Positions 14,443 through 17,164 of a DNA stretch of 17,164 nt are shown here, in pieces. The notes under the pieces were generated by a model. That model was not told the origin of the DNA. It made no database searches and worked only from the letters and a program-made list of their open reading frames with translations. Position numbers and translations under genes: made by a program. This DNA comes from JAAFHS01 sp031396505 (GTDB taxonomy: Bacteria; Pseudomonadota; Alphaproteobacteria; Rhodobacterales; Rhodobacteraceae). Location: NCBI GenBank assembly GCA_031396505.1, contig JANNKX010000393.1, positions 1 through 17,164 of the forward strand. Reading direction: 5' to 3'. Numbering within the stretch: the first letter of the stretch is position 1; every line of letters begins with the position of its first letter.

Positions 14443-15195
14443 ATGTGGCGTTTTGTGACCCTTTCGGCAGTGTTGGTCCTGACGGGCTGCGTCGTGCCGC
14501 AAACCACTGTCACCGGGCCCTTGGGTCCGCGGGAAAAACAGTCCTCGGTGGGCCAGGTGCAACTCCGTCAACCTGAGTCCGGCCTGACTGCGCAACAGGC
14601 GATCAGCACCTTCGTCACGGTGGTCGAACGCGTTGAACCCTTGGCCGAACAAATATGCCGTCAGCGCGCGGCCTTTGGCACCAACTGCGATTTGCAGATT
14701 GTGGTGGATGGCCGCCCCGATAGCCCGCCCAACGCCTTTCAGACCCTTGACGCACGCGGACGTCCCGTCGTCGGCTTTACCCTTGCCCTGATCGCCGATG
14801 CCCGCAACGCCGATGAGATCGCCTTTGTGCTGGGGCACGAGGCATCGCACCACATCCGTGGCCACATCCCCAAACGGGAAGAATCGGCCATCGCGGGTGC
14901 GCTTGTGGCAGGTGTTCTGGCGCAGGCGTCGGGGGCCGACGCGGCAGCCGTGCGCGCGGCACAGGATGCAGGCGCGCAGGTCGGCGCACGCACCTATTCG
15001 CGCAGCTTTGAGTTGGAGGCTGATGCATTGGGTGCCGAGATCGCCTTTATGGCGGGGTATGATCCGGTGCGGGGGGCCGGTTTCTTTGACCGTCTGCCCG
15101 ATCCGGGCGACAGGTTTCTGGGGTCGCACCCGCCCAACGGCGAACGCAAGGAAGTGGTGCGCAGCGTCACGGCGCGTCTGCGCGCGGGGGGATGA
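14443..15195 (+). CDS. M48-family zinc metalloprotease lipoprotein
   Basis: The 250-residue protein starts with a lipoprotein signal peptide ending LVLTGC (lipobox, Cys16 as lipidation site). The peptidase M48 core follows: HEASH at 132-136 gives two zinc ligands and the catalytic Glu, and ELEAD at 190-194 supplies Glu190 of the ExxAD motif. HPPNGERKEVV near the C-terminus corresponds to the family's SHP..R segment. It is probably an outer-membrane-anchored periplasmic protease of the kind linked to envelope quality control, as with BepA/LoiP. The ATG at 14443 has AAGGTG five bases upstream, and the upstream in-frame extension lacks a signal. No TPR repeats are present, unlike BepA. Confidence 0.92.
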   Translation: MWRFVTLSAVLVLTGCVVPQTTVTGPLGPREKQSSVGQVQLRQPESGLTAQQAISTFVTVVERVEPLAEQICRQRAAFGTNCDLQIVVDGRPDSPPNAFQTLDARGRPVVGFTLALIADARNADEIAFVLGHEASHHIRGHIPKREESAIAGALVAGVLAQASGADAAAVRAAQDAGAQVGARTYSRSFELEADALGAEIAFMAGYDPVRGAGFFDRLPDPGDRFLGSHPPNGERKEVVRSVTARLRAGG

Positions 15196-15217
15196 AACGG
15201 CGCGACCGAACGCCGAT

Positions 15218-15231
15218 TTGATCCAGATCAA
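15218..15231. promoter_or_regulatory. Perfect FNR/FnrL binding site
   Basis: TTGATCCAGATCAA matches the FNR consensus TTGAT-N4-ATCAA at every defined base. It is centred at 15224.5, about 61 bp upstream of the ATG at 15286. If it acts as a class II site (centre at -41.5), transcription would start near 15266, giving a roughly 20-nt leader. The -10 position then reads AAAGAT, a modest match. The site suggests oxygen-limited activation of the Cys-rich gene downstream. Confidence 0.75.
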
Positions 15232-15285
15232 GGCGGTATCGCGTCAGTGCCCCAAAGATATCCTCACCATGACAGAGGGTTCACC

Positions 15286-15555
15286 ATGATCGGCTATTCA
15301 GAAGCACCCTATGCTTGGGCGCGCGCGCAACGCATGGCGCAGGCGGGCGGCCTGAACCTTGCGAGGGCAGTTTTCGAAGGCTGGCTCGCCCGGCGTGAAC
15401 TGGGTGCCATTGTCGCGTGCTGCAGCGTCTGCCGCGTCGATGCCGCCTGTGGCGACTGGTTGGCGCACGCAACCCCTGTTAGCCGCGCCCCTGCATTTTG
15501 CGCCAACGCGGCCGTGATGGCCGGGCTGTCGCCTGAACCCGGCGAACGCGCCTGA
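15286..15555 (+). CDS. Cys-rich small protein, DUF6455-like
   Basis: The 89-residue protein has an N-terminal helical part and a cysteine cluster, CCSVCRVDAACGDWL (Cys45, 46, 49 and 55) followed by PAFCANA (Cys72). The spacing CxxC-x5-C-x16-C with the trailing FCxNA resembles the DUF6455 family found mostly in Rhodobacterales; I rely on memory for that. The cysteines could hold a metal or Fe-S cluster, which is not shown. The ATG at 15286 has GAGGG five bases upstream. A perfect FnrL box lies 55 bp before it, implying induction under low oxygen. dgkA follows after 67 nt and might share the transcript. Confidence 0.75.
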   Translation: MIGYSEAPYAWARAQRMAQAGGLNLARAVFEGWLARRELGAIVACCSVCRVDAACGDWLAHATPVSRAPAFCANAAVMAGLSPEPGERA

Positions 15556-15622
15556 TCTGCCGACTGGCCAGCAGCATCGCCTGACGTTAGGCTGCAAAGC
15601 GGTCATGTAACGGGTTTGACAA

Positions 15623-15979
15623 ATGCACTTGATGGATGAATTGCGGCGGCTTCAAAATACTGCACGCTGGTCGTGGCAAGGCTGGAACAGCGCACGGGCG
15701 CGCGAAAAGTCATTGCGGCAGTGGGCGATGCTGAACGTCGCCTCGGCAGCCCTTGCCTTTTCCCTGCACCTTACACCCGGCGAACGCGCGCTGATCCTTG
15801 CGCTTGGCCTGCTGATCCTTGTGATGGAATTGGTCAACACCGCAATCGAGGAAACCGTGGACGATATCTCCGATGCGCAAGACCCCCGCGCAGGCCGTGC
15901 CAAGGATTGCGGATCGGCGGCTGTCGCAGTGACCGCAATCGCGGGCGGGATTGCATGGTTGGTCATACTGATCGGTTAA
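15623..15979 (+). CDS. dgkA: Diacylglycerol kinase
   Basis: The 118-residue integral membrane protein has an amphipathic N-terminus and three transmembrane helices (about 33-50, 54-73 and 97-117). The DgkA signature ELVNTAIEETVDD...GRAKDCGSAAV is present. From the ATG at 15623, Glu69, Asn72, Glu76, Lys94 and Asp95 fall at the same numbers as the key residues of E. coli DgkA. This supports the start despite a poor Shine-Dalgarno. It phosphorylates diacylglycerol to phosphatidate, recycling lipid turned over by glycan-transfer reactions. The second copy of the 59-bp repeat begins at the base after its stop codon. Confidence 0.94.
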   Translation: MHLMDELRRLQNTARWSWQGWNSARAREKSLRQWAMLNVASAALAFSLHLTPGERALILALGLLILVMELVNTAIEETVDDISDAQDPRAGRAKDCGSAAVAVTAIAGGIAWLVILIG

Positions 15980-16038
15980 AGCGGATCATCGGCAATCTGG
16001 AGCAGATTGAAGGTGGTCCAAGACAAGAACCACCGGTG
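15980..16038 (+). repeat. 59-bp dispersed structured repeat, copy 2
   Basis: This copy is 52/59 identical to 258-316 in the same orientation. Its first stem is imperfect: two of the changed positions become G-T pairs and two are adjacent mismatches. The second stem is perfect, GGTGGT (16013-16018) with ACCACC (16029-16034). It lies directly after the dgkA stop and 37 bp before the stop of the convergent PanB-like gene. Confidence 0.75.
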
Positions 16039-16075
16039 AATGCCCGGGTGTTGCGTCAGATCGGCCGAACCCGGA

Positions 16076-16576
16076 TCAGATGCGATACGATGCAGGCGCT
16101 ATGGCGCGGCAGATGGCCAGTGTTTTGATGTCGACCGTGCTGCATTCGCATGCGCCGCCCCCGTGCGCCTGATCCAGTGTCTTGCCCACGGTGCGAAACC
16201 CACCCGTCCGGGTGCGTTTGGACGGGATAAGCCCGACATGGCCGCAAACCGGTACCGCGTGATCCGCCAAAAGCCGCACTGCGCCGAACGCGCCGGAACA
16301 ATACACCGCATCCGCCCCATGTTTGATCAGGGGCAAAGCCCAACGCAAGAAATCGTCCGGCCCGCAGACTTCATAGAAATTGTCACCCGGAAAAGCGAAG
16401 GCTTGCGGGGCCATGTCGCGAAAGCGCGGATCAAGGATCATCGCAGGCGGTACCGACAGCAGTTCCACGCCCGCCGCCTCATCCAGTGTTTCAACCCGCA
16501 ACATCGCGCAGGAATGTTTTCCACGCGCACCCCGCGGCGACGCGACAGTGTGGCGGCGTGAAGCACCAAACGCCAT
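16076..16576 (-). pseudogene. PanB-like (ketopantoate hydroxymethyltransferase family) gene, internally deleted
   Basis: The open frame gives 166 residues against about 260 for PanB. GADAVYCSGAFGAVRLLADHAVPVCGHVGL (88-116) aligns with the PanB segment around AVPVCGHLGL, followed by GGFRTVGKT. The PanB Lys/Glu pair of AVKIEGG is replaced by Tyr and Ser (AVYCSG), so this is a divergent subfamily even when intact. After residue 137 the expected block carrying the LECVP glutamate and the following strand is missing. A remnant NTGHLPRH, equivalent to PanB GGHIPKF, is encoded at 16101-16124 in a different frame. This points to deletions with frameshift. The ATG at 16576 overlaps the stop of the Rieske gene (TGATG). 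A short functional variant is possible but less likely. Confidence 0.6.
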
Positions 16577-16887
16577 CACGGCACCTCGATGTAAACTTGG
16601 CCGCCTTCGACCCTGACGGGATAGGTTTTCAGCCTGACGCAGACTGGCGCGCGCATCACCTCGCCAGTGCGATAGTCGAATTGCCCATTGTGCTTCGGAC
16701 ATTCGATCAGGTGGCCTATCACCAGTCCATCGCACAGATGCACCTCTTCATGCGTGCATTTCCCGTCTGTGGCAAAGAACGCGCCTTCGGGAGAGTGGTA
16801 GATGGCATAGGTCGCGTCGGCGTGATCAAAGCGGATTAGATCCTCTGCATCGATGTCATCGGTGGCGCAGGCTTTGGTCCAGGGCAT
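16576..16887 (-). CDS. MocE-type Rieske 2Fe-2S ferredoxin
   Basis: The 103-residue protein is a single Rieske domain. CTHEEVHLCDG supplies Cys-x-His and CPKHNGQFDY supplies Cys-x2-His, the four ligands of the 2Fe-2S cluster. VRLKTYPVRVEGGQVYIEVP is the closing strand. The wording CTHEEVHLCDG...IECPKHNGQFDYRTGEVMRAPVCV resembles MocE-family ferredoxins, which deliver electrons to MocD-type hydrocarbon oxygenases. The ATG at 16887 is preceded by GAGTGAGGA, which overlaps the stop codon of the upstream desaturase gene 7 nt away, so the pair is translationally coupled. An extension to 16935 would overlap the desaturase end. Its electron donor (a MocF-like reductase) is not in the window. Confidence 0.9.
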   Translation of the reverse strand: MPWTKACATDDIDAEDLIRFDHADATYAIYHSPEGAFFATDGKCTHEEVHLCDGLVIGHLIECPKHNGQFDYRTGEVMRAPVCVRLKTYPVRVEGGQVYIEVP

Positions 16888-16894
16888 GCGATCC

Positions 16895-17164
16895 TCACTC
16901 GGCTGGAAGGGCGTTTGTCGGTGCGGCAGGGCCAACCGGCAACCCCGGTGAAATCTGGTGCAAGTCTTCGCGGTAAGGTTTTGCCGCAGGCGGCAGGGCG
17001 CGTTTCAAAAAGAAATCCTCGTTGCGCAACTGCCGTCTGAAGGCGGGCCACATCTCGCTGTAGGCTTCGGCGATCGAACGATTGGGTGCGGGCAGGTCAT
17101 GCTTGATCGCCTCGTGCAGGCGCGGCAGGGCGTGATAGGGTACCATCGGGAACATGTGATGTTC
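16895..17164 (-). CDS. Fatty acid desaturase/MocD-like oxygenase, C-terminal part
   Basis: The frame is open to the window edge and begins with EHHMFPMVPYHALPRLHE. This is the third histidine box (HxxHH type) of membrane diiron desaturases and hydroxylases. The remaining 70 residues include AYSEMWPAFRRQLRNEDFFLKR, typical of the C-terminus of this group. The 5' part, with the other His boxes and membrane helices, lies beyond 17164. Adjacency to a MocE-type Rieske protein suggests a MocD-like monooxygenase rather than a lipid desaturase. In rhizobial mocDEF the pair is linked to rhizopine catabolism; the substrate here is unknown. Confidence 0.85.
   Translation of the reverse strand, partial: EHHMFPMVPYHALPRLHEAIKHDLPAPNRSIAEAYSEMWPAFRRQLRNEDFFLKRALPPAAKPYREDLHQISPGLPVGPAAPTNALPAE

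Overview
The window looks like a chromosomal segment from an alphaproteobacterium of the order Rhodobacterales (Roseobacter-type). The grounds are the high GC content, the gene content (divergent ubiA/rsmE next to gshA, a large OmpA-domain protein with a small coiled-coil partner, a DUF6455-like Cys-rich protein) and a perfect FnrL-type anaerobox. No rRNA, tRNA, CRISPR array, integrase, transposase or phage gene was seen. The genus is inference from memory of family sequences, not from a search.

Layout. Bases 2-94 hold the tail of an unidentified plus-strand gene. Bases 95-327 are a gene-free, hairpin-rich convergent intergenic region carrying one copy of a 59-bp dispersed repeat. On the minus strand (4073 down to 328) lies a block of an HxlR regulator, an SDR, a class V PLP enzyme and a CNNM/CorC-type membrane protein. 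The first three overlap by 4 nt each. The regulator is divergent from a plus-strand DltE-like SDR (4107-4856), and a likely promoter and palindromic operator sit between them. A strong bidirectional terminator (4864-4893) separates that SDR from a minus-strand pair, a succinate-semialdehyde dehydrogenase (gabD) and a cupin. A divergent alpha/beta hydrolase (6830-7609) follows. Next on the minus strand are ubiA, a large OmpA/BON-type envelope protein and a small membrane coiled-coil protein.

From 11000 the plus strand carries rsmE, a membrane protein (ATGA overlap), gshA and a YggU/DUF167 protein. A 12301-12357 array of 11-bp repeats, with one inverted copy, precedes gshA. A minus-strand small hypothetical gene, a plus-strand M48 lipoprotein metalloprotease, an FnrL-box-preceded Cys-rich small protein and dgkA follow. 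dgkA is directly followed by the second copy of the 59-bp repeat.

The right end (minus strand) holds a fatty acid desaturase C-terminus cut by the window edge, a MocE-type Rieske ferredoxin and a PanB-like gene. The PanB-like gene appears to be decayed: an internal block is missing and a fragment of its 3' motif survives in another frame. The desaturase and Rieske protein form a plausible MocD/MocE oxygenase pair. The PanB-like enzyme may have handled one-carbon units from the same reaction, but is probably no longer functional here.

The most interesting signals are the helically phased 11-bp array before gshA, the 59-bp structured repeat at two convergent gene ends, the FnrL box before the Cys-rich protein, the decaying desaturase/Rieske/PanB-like cluster, and the compact HxlR-controlled SDR/PLP-enzyme unit.
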